Shown one piece after another: positions 36,455 through 44,832 of a stretch of DNA of 64,000 bases. The stretch's first letter is position 1, and every line of letters starts with the position of its first letter. Made by a program: the position numbers and the translations under genes. The stretch covers positions 62,001 through 126,000 of the forward strand of contig NZ_KB894357.1 of assembly GCF_000374425.1 (NCBI RefSeq), in the 5' to 3' direction. The notes beneath the pieces are model-generated. The model did no database searches, was not told where the DNA came from, and worked only from the letters and a program-made list of their open reading frames with translations. The DNA is from Acinetobacter tjernbergiae DSM 14971 = CIP 107465. Its GTDB lineage: Bacteria > Pseudomonadota > Gammaproteobacteria > Pseudomonadales > Moraxellaceae.

Positions 36455-36552
36455 AATCTCCCTAACCCCTTTTTTTAAAGAGGGGGACCACACGAATTTA
36501 TGATTTTATCAGATTTGTGTAGTCCCCCTTTAAAGGGGGATTTAGGGGGATT
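36455..36552. repeat. Palindromic intergenic repeat, 98 bp
   Basis: An imperfect inverted repeat: AATCTCCCTAACCCC…AAAGAGGGGGACCACAC on the left mirrors the right arm ending GGGGGATT. It would fold into a long hairpin in RNA or single-stranded DNA. It lies between the two acyl-CoA dehydrogenase genes and ends 14 nt before the start codon of the downstream one. The arm sequence matches the inner part of the insert at 33345-33446, so this is one dispersed family. Confidence 0.8.
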
Positions 36553-36592
36553 TTAGATGTGTTAAATAATATAAATTTTACCTTGCTTCAAC

Positions 36593-36629
36593 AAAAAAAG
36601 GACGGTCAAAACTGACCAGTCCTTTTTTT
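36593..36629. terminator. Terminator between the acyl-CoA dehydrogenase genes
   Basis: AAAAAAAGGAC at 36593-36603 and GTCCTTTTTTT at 36619-36629 pair, with an inner GGTC/GACC. It works on either strand and lies just past the stop of the minus-strand gene at 36663, so the two dehydrogenases are probably separate transcripts. Confidence 0.88.
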
Positions 36630-36662
36630 GTGATGAACGTTGCATCTCATTCTAAACTATGT

Positions 36663-38465
36663 TTAGAAAGCGAAATGTTCTGCATCAAGTTCAAACAATG
36701 GCGCAACGCCAGTTGAAAGTACATCTACGTGCGAACGAATACGTGGCAAGATCTTCTTGAAGTAGAAGCGAGCAGTCGCTACTTTCGCATTGTAGAAGTC
36801 AACCTCAGTTGTACCTTCAGCCAATTTCTCTTGAGCAACAAGTGCCATACGTGCCCATAGGAATGCAAGTGTTACATAACCAGAGAAGTACATGTAGTCA
36901 ACCGCAGCTGCGCCAACTTCATCAGGGTTTTGCATTGCACGCATACCGATTTGCATCGTGATATCGCCCCATTCTTTGTTTGCAGCAGCCAATGGTGCAA
37001 GGAACTCTTGCATTGCAGCATTGTCTTTGTTTGCTTCAACAAATTTATGGATGATCTTGGTGAAGTCTTTCAACATTGCACCTTGAGTTTGCAATACTTT
37101 ACGACCTAACAAGTCAAGTGCTTGGATTTCAGTTGTACCTTCGTATAAGCAAGCAATACGTGTATCACGTACGATTTGCTCCATACCGTGCTCAGAAATG
37201 AATCCGTGACCACCAAATACTTGCACACCGTGGTTTGCAGATTCATAACCAGTTTCAGTCAAGAACGCTTTAGCAATAGGTGTTAACACAGACAAGATGT
37301 TGTCAGCAAACTTACGCTCTTCTTCAGTTTCGCCTTTTTCAACGACATCTGCATATTGAGCAAGTAAGTAAACCAGCGCACGACCACCTTCAGCAAATGC
37401 TTTTTGAGTTAAAAGCATGTTACGAACAGCAGGGTGAACAATAATTGGGTCTGCTTCTTTTTCAGGTGCTTTAGGGCCTGAAAGTGAACGCATTGCTAAA
37501 CGGTCTTTCGCATATGCTAATGCACCTTGGAACGAACCTTCAGACGCAGCAAGACCTTGAACAGCAGTACCAATACGTGCAGTGTTCATGAATGTGAACA
37601 TGCAGTTCAAACCACGGTTTTCAGGTCCAATCAAGTAACCTTTTGCTTGGTCAAAGTTAATGACACAAGTTGCGTTACCATGGATACCCATTTTATGTTC
37701 AATTGAACCGCAGCGAACAGTATTGCGCTCGCCGATAGAGCCATCTGCATTTACATGGAATTTCGGTACGATGAACAGCGAAATACCTTTAGTGCCTTTA
37801 GGTGCGCCAGGTAAACGAGCAAGTACGATATGGATGATGTTTTCAGCCATGTCGTGTTCACCAGCAGAGATAAAGATTTTCTCGCCAGAAATTGCATAGC
37901 TACCATCAGCATTTGGTTCAGCTTTGGTTCGGGTAATACCTAAGTCTGAACCTGCATGAGATTCAGTTAAGCACATTGTACCTGTCCAAACACCTGAAAC
38001 AAGGTTTGGCATGTAAATCGCTTTTTGCTCATCAGAACCGTGATGTTCAATCGTACGAACAGCACCGTGAGAAAGACCAGGATACATACCCCAAGACCAG
38101 TTCGCTGTACCCACCATTTCAGAGATCGCAATCCCTAAAGAGTTTGGTAAAGCTTGACCGCCAAACTCTTCATCAGCAGAAAGAGATGGGAAACCAAGTT
38201 CGATATATTTTTGATATGCTTCTTTAAAGCCTGTAGGTGTTGTAACAACACCGTCATTCCAAGTACAACCTTCACGATCGCCTGATTGGTTGATAGGAGA
38301 AAGTTCATTCTCACAGAAATCAGCCGCTGCTTCTAAATATTGATCAACCAATTCGCGGCTTACGGTGCCTTGAAATGCAGGAAGTGTTGCGTAATGTGCT
38401 TCAGCATTTAATAATTCGTGCAATACGAACTGCATATCACGTAAGGGTGCTTTGTATTGTGGCAT
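36663..38465 (-). CDS. Acyl-CoA dehydrogenase (long form, DmdC-like)
   Basis: A 600-residue paralogue of the preceding enzyme, with the same layout: MPQYKAPLRDMQFVLHELL at the start, TMCLTESHAGSDLGITRTKAE, SGEKIFISAGEHD, MNTARIGTAVQGLA, VQVFGGHGFISEHGMEQ and RIACLYEGTTEIQ, then the extra C-terminal domain. In this class the catalytic base is the Glu within YEGTT/N. Substrate chain length cannot be told. The 349-nt upstream gap holds its promoter and the terminator of the gene beyond. Confidence 0.92.
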   Translation of the reverse strand: MPQYKAPLRDMQFVLHELLNAEAHYATLPAFQGTVSRELVDQYLEAAADFCENELSPINQSGDREGCTWNDGVVTTPTGFKEAYQKYIELGFPSLSADEEFGGQALPNSLGIAISEMVGTANWSWGMYPGLSHGAVRTIEHHGSDEQKAIYMPNLVSGVWTGTMCLTESHAGSDLGITRTKAEPNADGSYAISGEKIFISAGEHDMAENIIHIVLARLPGAPKGTKGISLFIVPKFHVNADGSIGERNTVRCGSIEHKMGIHGNATCVINFDQAKGYLIGPENRGLNCMFTFMNTARIGTAVQGLAASEGSFQGALAYAKDRLAMRSLSGPKAPEKEADPIIVHPAVRNMLLTQKAFAEGGRALVYLLAQYADVVEKGETEEERKFADNILSVLTPIAKAFLTETGYESANHGVQVFGGHGFISEHGMEQIVRDTRIACLYEGTTEIQALDLLGRKVLQTQGAMLKDFTKIIHKFVEANKDNAAMQEFLAPLAAANKEWGDITMQIGMRAMQNPDEVGAAAVDYMYFSGYVTLAFLWARMALVAQEKLAEGTTEVDFYNAKVATARFYFKKILPRIRSHVDVLSTGVAPLFELDAEHFAF

Positions 38466-38814
38466 AGCATTTTCCTCAATACTGGTTAAACCAGAGTTAT
38501 AATCTTAGTCAATGATAAATGTGCCTAATGGCACCATTTTGTACTGCTAATCGTGCAACAAGTTATAGTTCGGTACAAGCTATTACAGGTCATTTCTTAG
38601 TGACTGTGAAGTCAAAGATTGTCGTATTGCCTGTATAAGCGTATTGATTGTAGGTAGTTTCCCTTGAATCTGCTTGTAATAATATGCAAAAAATCGTAAG
38701 CAGCTGTGTAGGACAGATGAGACTTTGAGGTCTGTTGATCATTTCACTGAGTCATAATATTTGTCAGCATTCATAAAAAAGGCGCTTAAAAGCGCCTGTG
38801 GGTCGAACAAAGAA
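38466..38814. other. Gene-free stretch upstream of the acyl-CoA dehydrogenase gene
   Basis: No gene is visible in this 349-base gap. It presumably contains the promoter of the minus-strand dehydrogenase in its left part and the terminator of the small lipoprotein gene at 38775-38796. I could not single out an operator. Confidence 0.5.
38775..38796 (-). terminator. Rho-independent terminator of the small lipoprotein gene
   Basis: On the minus strand GGCGCTT and AAGCGCC pair around two bases and are followed by six T residues (A at 38775-38780 on the plus strand). Confidence 0.85.
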
Positions 38815-39189
38815 TTAAGTTGTAGCGTTGGTCTGGCGTTTGAACTGTGATTGGTCAGGTGTAAAACGAATTTCACAACTGCCTTCTATTACACGATTAT
38901 TCAATTGAATGCTCACGCGTTCACCAGTGCGCTTTCCTTGACAAGCTTTTTCAATTTGGGCTCTTTGTGCTTGATGCTCTTCACGCATTTGTTCACGTTT
39001 TTCTGAGCGTTGTTCGCGTTTCGCTTGCCACTCTGCGCGTTGTTCAGGTGTCAGTTGCTCACGTTGCATATTTGAATGACGGTGGTCATGCTTCATTCAT
39101 TGTTCTGGAGGCATCGTTGACTGACAGGCAGCTAAACCTAAAACAGAACTGAGCAGTGTAGTCATCAATATGATTTTTGTCTTGTTCAT
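38815..39189 (-). pseudogene. Small lipoprotein gene with an in-frame TGA
   Basis: From ATG 39189 the frame gives a lipoprotein signal (MNKTKIILMTTLLSSVLGLAAC, lipobox LAAC) and STMPPEQ. It then hits TGA at 39097-39099, immediately followed in the same frame by ATG and 93 more residues, rich in Gln/Glu/Arg (LTPEQRAEWQAKREQRSEKR) with two C-terminal cysteines. A single nonsense change would explain this. Alternatives are a 30-residue lipoprotein with TGA-ATG reinitiation, or a sequencing error. The charged helical body resembles small periplasmic chaperone-like proteins, but no family is recognised. Confidence 0.75.
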
Positions 39190-39320
39190 TGTTTTATCCA
39201 GTGTCAGCAGTTGTGATTTGATGGTTAAAGATTAGATAATAAAGATGAAGAAACAATGGAGAGTTTTTTTCGACCATGTTGGTTACAATTCATAAATAGA
39301 ACACTATTGAGATTGCGCTT

Positions 39321-40991
39321 TTGAATGTTCGTCGCGTGCCCTTAGCCTTACGTTTATTTTTAACGGTATTACTCACGACTTTAGTTATTGCCACCATTAG
39401 TTTGGGTGTGTTGCATTGGACGATGCAAAAGAACTTTGCCCGTTATGTTGCTGATGTCGAAATGCAAAAATTAGATCGTCTGATTGCCAATTTAGGTAAT
39501 GTTTATACGGTTTATCATGATTGGGGTAATGCCATTCAGGCACAAATTTTACAAATTGAAGGAACAGCTGCATCAGATGATTATGATCGTTTATCGCAGT
39601 GGTGGTTACGTCGACAATATGATATTGCATTACAACAGCGTTATTTCAATGATCATACTTTGTTAACGCTTTCTCCGACTTTGGCACAAAATAATACAGA
39701 AATGAAAAACCGCCAAATTTTTAATGATGAAGAGTTAAAAATTTTAAAGCAAAATTTACCCTCTGAATATCAACCTTTTGAAGGTTTACGATTTCCTTTG
39801 AGTCCTAGCCAGTTTCGTTTGAAAAATGACCCTAAAGATGAAAAGAAACAGCCTCAATTAAACAATTCAAATGAGCATGTGAAAAAACGTTTTGTTTCTA
39901 TTCCTGATCGTTTAGGTTTGAGCTCAAGACTATCTTTGTATGATCAACAGCATCAATTTATTGTGGGGGAACCTGCAACAGATCAAATTTCTTATCGACC
40001 AATAATTGTGGGCCAAGAGGTCGTTGGTTATTTGGGATTAAAGCCTGTTTTAGATCAGGATGATGCCTCAAGTATCAATTTTTTTAGTAATCAAAAACGA
40101 TATCTACTTTTAGTTTATGCACTTACTGTATTATCAAGTTTGGTTGCAGCCTTATTGATGGCGACTTATTTTAAAAAGCCAATTCAATGGCTATTGAATG
40201 CAACCTCAGAACTTACACGTGGTAATTATCAGCATCAAGTGAAGATTCGACGGAATGATGAATTGGGTGATTTATCAAATCAAATTAATAACTTGGCCGA
40301 TATTTTACATCAGCATGAAGAGTCGCGCCGTCAATGGGTCGCGGATACCTCACATGAGTTGAAAACCCCTTTGGCTGTTTTACAAGCTCAAATTGAAGCA
40401 ATGCAAGATGGAATTCGTAAGGCGACACCTGAGCATTTAAGTGCGATGATGCGTCAAGTCGCAAGTTTGAAAAAGTTGACTCAGGATTTAGCAGATTTAG
40501 CACAGGCTGATGCACAACAACTCAAATGTTATTTTGCGGAAATCAATCCGTGGGATGTGGTATTGCAGGAAGTAGAGAACTTTAAGCCTACTTTTGATCA
40601 AAATCATCTCGAGGTGAACTTGTTTGGTGAGGGCACAGTTTTATCTTTGGATTTAGATCGCTTTAAACAGATTATCGTTAACTTATTGGGCAATTGTGTT
40701 CGCTATACCGAGCAAGGTGGAAAAATACAGATTCATACTCAACAAAATGAGCAACAATGGATAATGTATGTCGATGATAGTCCATTTGGCGTGAGTGATG
40801 AGCAGTTAGCGCATCTGGGTGAGCGTTTCTATCGTGTAGATGATTCACGTACACGAAGTACAGGCGGTACAGGTTTAGGCTTGGCATTGTCATGTAAATT
40901 GGCACAAGCATTAGGTGGTTCACTGACTTTTGATCATTCACCTTTGGGCGGATTGCGTTGTGTACTGACTTTCCCAAAATCAATCAAATAA
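39321..40991 (+). CDS. baeS: Sensor histidine kinase, BaeS-like
   Basis: A 556-residue membrane kinase. There is a first helix at about residues 12-32, a large periplasmic sensor region, a second helix near 256-276 and a HAMP linker (KKPIQWLLNATSELTRGN). The HisKA domain has WVADTSHELKTPLAVLQAQI (phospho-acceptor His345) and the HATPase domain has N, G1 and G2 boxes (LLGNCVRYTEQGG, DDSPFGVSDEQLA, GGTGLGLALS). The best start is TTG 39321; no ATG is available nearby. Paired with the regulator 45 nt downstream. In A. baumannii BaeSR is an envelope-stress system linked to efflux pump expression; assignment is by the regulator and gene order. Confidence 0.85.
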   Translation: MNVRRVPLALRLFLTVLLTTLVIATISLGVLHWTMQKNFARYVADVEMQKLDRLIANLGNVYTVYHDWGNAIQAQILQIEGTAASDDYDRLSQWWLRRQYDIALQQRYFNDHTLLTLSPTLAQNNTEMKNRQIFNDEELKILKQNLPSEYQPFEGLRFPLSPSQFRLKNDPKDEKKQPQLNNSNEHVKKRFVSIPDRLGLSSRLSLYDQQHQFIVGEPATDQISYRPIIVGQEVVGYLGLKPVLDQDDASSINFFSNQKRYLLLVYALTVLSSLVAALLMATYFKKPIQWLLNATSELTRGNYQHQVKIRRNDELGDLSNQINNLADILHQHEESRRQWVADTSHELKTPLAVLQAQIEAMQDGIRKATPEHLSAMMRQVASLKKLTQDLADLAQADAQQLKCYFAEINPWDVVLQEVENFKPTFDQNHLEVNLFGEGTVLSLDLDRFKQIIVNLLGNCVRYTEQGGKIQIHTQQNEQQWIMYVDDSPFGVSDEQLAHLGERFYRVDDSRTRSTGGTGLGLALSCKLAQALGGSLTFDHSPLGGLRCVLTFPKSIK

Positions 40992-41036
40992 CTTTTAGAA
41001 CCTCTTTTCTAGAGGATGATGGATAGGATGAAAACC

Positions 41037-41723
41037 ATGAAACATATTATGTTGGTTGAAGATGAAGTTGAACTGGCGCAGTTGGTTCGTGATTATTTAG
41101 AAGCAGCTGGTTTTGAAGTCAGCATGTTTCATGATGGTCAAGATGCTTATACTCAGTTCCAACAACGTAAACCCAGTCTCATGATTTTAGACTTGATGGT
41201 TCCTCGTATGGATGGTTTAACTATCTGCCGTAAAGTCCGTGAGCAATCTGATCTACCGATTATTATGGTGACTGCACGTACTGAAGAAATTGATCGTGTC
41301 TTAGGTTTAAATATGGGTGCAGATGACTATATTTGTAAACCTTTCAGCCCGAAAGAATTGGTTGCTCGTGTTCAAGCTGTTTTACGCCGTTTGGAGCGTA
41401 AGGCAGAACCTGATCAAAATGATTTATTTCGTATAGACAAAGCGCAGCAACGGATTTGGTATCAACAAAAAGCATTAACTTTAACGCCAACTGAATTCCG
41501 TTTATTGGAATTATTTTTGGAGCATCTCGGTCAAGTTTATTCACGTGCGCAACTGTTAGATCATATTAACCCTGATAGTTTTGATGTGGCCGATCGTGTG
41601 ATTGACAGCCATATCAAAAACCTACGCCGTAAGATCACAGATGCTGCCGAAACAGGTAATCGTCATGAATGGATTCAAGCCGTTTATGGTGTGGGCTATC
41701 GTTTTGAATATCCAGATGATTGA
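41037..41723 (+). CDS. baeR: OmpR-type response regulator, BaeR-like
   Basis: A 228-residue regulator. The receiver domain has VEDEVELAQLVRDYLEAAGF, the phospho-acceptor Asp52 in LMILDLMVPRMDG, and VTARTEEIDRVLGLNMGADDYICKPFSPKELVARVQAVLRR. It is followed by a winged-helix DNA-binding domain ending IQAVYGVGYRFEY. It resembles A. baumannii BaeR throughout. ATG 41037 is preferred over 41016 because AGGATG lies 8 nt upstream. It is transcribed with baeS. Confidence 0.87.
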   Translation: MKHIMLVEDEVELAQLVRDYLEAAGFEVSMFHDGQDAYTQFQQRKPSLMILDLMVPRMDGLTICRKVREQSDLPIIMVTARTEEIDRVLGLNMGADDYICKPFSPKELVARVQAVLRRLERKAEPDQNDLFRIDKAQQRIWYQQKALTLTPTEFRLLELFLEHLGQVYSRAQLLDHINPDSFDVADRVIDSHIKNLRRKITDAAETGNRHEWIQAVYGVGYRFEYPDD

Positions 41724-41725
41724 GT

Positions 41726-42589
41726 TTATTCAATAAAATAATAATCCACATCTAAACTCAAACCTAGCGTAAACAATTGTTGAATATTGGATGTGCTGGC
41801 GAGTCGATGATGTGGGTTTTCAACATACCCAGTTGCACTGATACCGAGTGAATATTGGGGATTAAAAAAGAGCTGCTGTAAGGTACTTTGATAAGGTTGT
41901 AACTGTTCGAGTAGATCACTGATATGCTCATTCAGTTTTACTGTTTCTCGATTTAAACGAGAACATAATTTAAGTAATGAATTTCGATGTTTTAATTGTT
42001 GTTTGGTTTCTAATTTAAGTCCTTGATCAAAACCCACTTCAAAAGTTAATTCAGGAAATAATTGTTGTAACTCCTTTGCTGGTAATTTAGACCAAATACA
42101 GAAATAAGCATATTCACTACATGGTCTTGATTCTTCTATTGTTGCGATTGGTTTTGCATATGGATAATCGTGTCCATCATCTTGATCTAAATAACCATAT
42201 AAATGAAACCTAGCATTTAATTCGCTCAGCTCCCGTAATAGATCAATATTAAGATGAAATCCTGCACCTTGCGTATTTCTATCATGCGTAACTAAATGCA
42301 AAGTTCGATGAAATGATGCGGGAAGCTGTAATATATTGGTGCTGGTTTCAAGATAAGTAAACCAATGCTGTATTTGCTCTGTATTGTTTAAATTTGGATC
42401 AATATCAAAACGGATGCACATCTGCTGAAATTGATGTGTACCATCATCACTGATTTGACCTTTATTCCAAGCTTCATAGCCACACATTCGATCAAAATGA
42501 TATTGTTCAATAATTTGTTGAACATCTTGTTCACTGTCTTGGGTAATGGTGAAATAAAAGTATTCACTATAGCTTTGTTGTTGGGACAT
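41726..42589 (-). CDS. Conserved hypothetical protein
   Basis: A 287-residue soluble protein I do not recognise. It appears to have two parts: residues 1-150 with paired beta-like segments (YFYFTITQDSEQDVQQIIEQYHFD, FHLYGYLDQDDGHDY), and residues 150-287 with an alpha-helical linker (LKLCSRLNRETVKLNEHI). It ends 2 nt from the baeR stop on the opposite strand. Three DnaA-box sequences lie in the short gap upstream of its start. Confidence 0.65.
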   Translation of the reverse strand: MSQQQSYSEYFYFTITQDSEQDVQQIIEQYHFDRMCGYEAWNKGQISDDGTHQFQQMCIRFDIDPNLNNTEQIQHWFTYLETSTNILQLPASFHRTLHLVTHDRNTQGAGFHLNIDLLRELSELNARFHLYGYLDQDDGHDYPYAKPIATIEESRPCSEYAYFCIWSKLPAKELQQLFPELTFEVGFDQGLKLETKQQLKHRNSLLKLCSRLNRETVKLNEHISDLLEQLQPYQSTLQQLFFNPQYSLGISATGYVENPHHRLASTSNIQQLFTLGLSLDVDYYFIE

Positions 42590-42611
42590 TTTTTATCAAT
42601 CTCATTTTATC

Positions 42612-42652
42612 CTGTGGATAACCACAATATTATCCACAGAAAATGTGGATAG
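42612..42652. promoter_or_regulatory. Cluster of three DnaA-box sequences
   Basis: TTATCCACA, the consensus DnaA box, occurs exactly at 42630-42638 and in reverse at 42613-42621 (TGTGGATAA). A third, TGTGGATAG at 42644-42652, differs by one base. The first two form a perfect 10-bp inverted repeat, CTGTGGATAA/TTATCCACAG, with an 8-nt loop. They may control the gene starting at 42589, or act on DnaA itself like chromosomal DnaA-binding loci (datA/DARS type). Function is inference. Confidence 0.65.
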
Positions 42653-42662
42653 TTTTAAAAAT

Positions 42663-43247
42663 TTATGGGTGAATATTGATCTTTGTCTGATTGGAGACGA
42701 GTGCCCATATTTCATCTATATCTGAATTAGTGACAGCAATACACCCCAAAGTCCAATCTTTACGAGGTATATAAGTTGCACTTGATGGCAATGATGCTGC
42801 CCGTGTAGGCACTGTTCCATGAATCATGACATCTCCACCTGTAGATTGATGCTGCTGTTTGGCGAAAGCCAGATCGTTTTGATTCGGGTAGGAAATATGT
42901 AGCGATTTATAATATGAACTTTGAGGATTGCGCCAGTCGATTGAATACGTTCCCTCAGGTGTTTTGCCATCACCTTCAAATTGTTTATGCCCGATTGGGT
43001 TAAAGCCTAAACGAATCGGATAGCTTCGAATCACTTCATCTTGATGTTTCAATTGTAGAAGTCGTTGGCTTTTAAACACTTCAATTGAAGTCACGGGTGT
43101 GGTTTGATTGAGTCGTTGTATATCTTGTGCTGAAAGAGGTTTGTGTGTTGGTGTGAATGTAGGCAGAAACTTTCCATACTGATAAAAAGCCAGTCCATTG
43201 AAAAGAATCAGTATTATAAATCCAACCACAAACCTGAGTTTCATCAT
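42663..43247 (-). CDS. L,D-transpeptidase (YkuD domain)
   Basis: A 194-residue protein with an N-terminal membrane anchor (about residues 5-22) and a periplasmic YkuD domain. MIHGTVPTRAASLPSS supplies the catalytic His and DWTLGCIAVTNSDID the catalytic Cys; the usual S-x-G-C is T-L-G-C here. The family cross-links peptidoglycan 3-3 or attaches proteins to it. It lies 7 nt from selO, which precedes it in transcription, so co-transcription is likely. Confidence 0.88.
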   Translation of the reverse strand: MMKLRFVVGFIILILFNGLAFYQYGKFLPTFTPTHKPLSAQDIQRLNQTTPVTSIEVFKSQRLLQLKHQDEVIRSYPIRLGFNPIGHKQFEGDGKTPEGTYSIDWRNPQSSYYKSLHISYPNQNDLAFAKQQHQSTGGDVMIHGTVPTRAASLPSSATYIPRKDWTLGCIAVTNSDIDEIWALVSNQTKINIHP

Positions 43248-43254
43248 TGATCTT

Positions 43255-44697
43255 CTACGATGAACAACTTACTGAAATTTCAGGCACATCACTTGGTAAA
43301 GGTGCAGTATCTTGTTCAGTTTCCAACTCAGGCTGTTTTTGATAAGGCTGATTGAGGAGCTTAAATAAACGATCAACTTCACTAAAATCACCACGTTCGG
43401 CTAGTTCAATCGCTTTTTGTGCCATGTGGTTGCGTAAAATATAATGAGGATTAGCGCTTTGCATAACTCGATCTAACTCATCCGTATCCTGATTGTTACG
43501 TATGCCCTGATATTGATGTAGAAAAGCATCAAACTGACGTAGATCTAAGCAGTCATCACGGAGTGCTTTATATGCCTTGTTTTGTAGGCGAATAAAACTT
43601 TGCGTATAGTCGAGTTGTTCCGTTTGTAAAATTCGTAAGAATGCAAAACTACAATCTAAACTGTCTTTATGAAAATGGGGGAGTCCAATCTTCTCGCAGA
43701 GTCCTTGACCATAGTGGTGTAAGAAGGTCGGCTCAAACTGTTCTAAGCAAGTTGCTAAATCGTGTTTGAATTGTTCTTTATGCTCAGGCTTAGCTAAAGG
43801 AATAAGATTGTTCAACCATGTCCACAAATTCCAATGTCCAATGCTCGGTTGGTTTTGATAGGTATAGCGACCTTGGTAATCGGAGTGGTTATTAATCCAG
43901 TTTGGTCGAAAGCGTTCCATAAATCCATAAGGACCAAAATCTAAGGTTGAGCCTGTAATATTTAAATTATCGGTATTCATTACACCATGCGCAAAACCGA
44001 CCAATTGCCATTTGGCGATCATGATTGCTGTACGTTCAATGACAGCTTTAGCAAACGCAAGGTTTGGATTGTCAGCTTCTAAACATTCTGGATAATGCCA
44101 TTCGATACATTTTTGCGTAAATTCAGTTAAAAGTTCAGGTGCATATTGATTGATCCACTCAAAATGACCGAGGCGAATGTGACATTCTGAAGTGCGTAAC
44201 AACATTGCACCAAGTTCTAAGGTTTCACGTTGTACACCTTGTGTAGATGTGGTGAAACCAACCGCATGACTAGATGCTACACCAAGTGCATTAAGCGCAT
44301 GTCCAGCTAAATATTCTCGAATAACTGAACGAAGTACGGCACGACCATCGCCCATACGAGAGTAGGGGGTAGAGCCAGCACCCTTGAGGTGTAGATCAAT
44401 GGTTTGCCCATGTTGATTTAGAATTTGTCCAATCAATAAACCGCGTCCATCGCCCAATTGACCTGCCCATTGACCAAATTGATGACCTGCATACACCATT
44501 GCCAAGGGAGTGAATTCAGCAAAAGTTTTTTGCCCACTACAAATCTCGACCCAATTGGCTTTATCTTCTTCACTCCATTGCAATTCATCTGCCAAGGCCT
44601 CGTTAAAATGACCTGCTTTTGCACCACGTAAAGGACTTGGTTGTTGCTGATGATAGAGCTTTGAATTAAGAGATGGATAGCGAGGATTGAAATGCAT
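43255..44697 (-). CDS. selO: Protein adenylyltransferase SelO
   Basis: A 480-residue pseudokinase-fold protein of the SelO/YdiU family, which attaches AMP to Ser, Thr or Tyr of target proteins under oxidative stress. It has AGHQFGQWAGQLGDGRGLLIGQ, LKGAGSTPYSRMGDGRAVLRSVIREYL, HGVMNTDNLNITGSTLDFGPYGFM and the C-terminal SVSCSS. The cysteine in the tail stands where many homologues have a selenocysteine or cysteine. Length matches the family (about 478-490). Confidence 0.93.
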   Translation of the reverse strand: MHFNPRYPSLNSKLYHQQQPSPLRGAKAGHFNEALADELQWSEEDKANWVEICSGQKTFAEFTPLAMVYAGHQFGQWAGQLGDGRGLLIGQILNQHGQTIDLHLKGAGSTPYSRMGDGRAVLRSVIREYLAGHALNALGVASSHAVGFTTSTQGVQRETLELGAMLLRTSECHIRLGHFEWINQYAPELLTEFTQKCIEWHYPECLEADNPNLAFAKAVIERTAIMIAKWQLVGFAHGVMNTDNLNITGSTLDFGPYGFMERFRPNWINNHSDYQGRYTYQNQPSIGHWNLWTWLNNLIPLAKPEHKEQFKHDLATCLEQFEPTFLHHYGQGLCEKIGLPHFHKDSLDCSFAFLRILQTEQLDYTQSFIRLQNKAYKALRDDCLDLRQFDAFLHQYQGIRNNQDTDELDRVMQSANPHYILRNHMAQKAIELAERGDFSEVDRLFKLLNQPYQKQPELETEQDTAPLPSDVPEISVSCSS

Positions 44698-44796
44698 AGG
44701 TCAATATCATGGCAAGGAACTGAATGATGACTATAACAAAGATAGGTCTAAAATAGTGAATTGTGGTTATGAGCTGAGTCTTTAAATAGGCATAAA

Positions 44797-44820
44797 AAAT
44801 GGCCTCTAAAGAGACCATTT
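44797..44820 (-). terminator. Rho-independent terminator of the desaturase gene
   Basis: On the minus strand AAATGG and CCATTT pair, with an inner GAG/CTC and one mismatch, followed by a T-rich run. It lies 13 nt past the stop at 44833. Confidence 0.75.
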
Positions 44821-44832
44821 TATTGAATATGT

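Noticed and set aside
39097..39099. TGA read as selenocysteine
   Set aside because: No SECIS-like hairpin is apparent downstream and the context is a signal-peptide junction with no redox motif.
42612..42639. Inverted repeat as a plain transcription terminator
   Set aside because: There is no following T tract on the minus strand, where it would be needed, and both arms are exact DnaA boxes.
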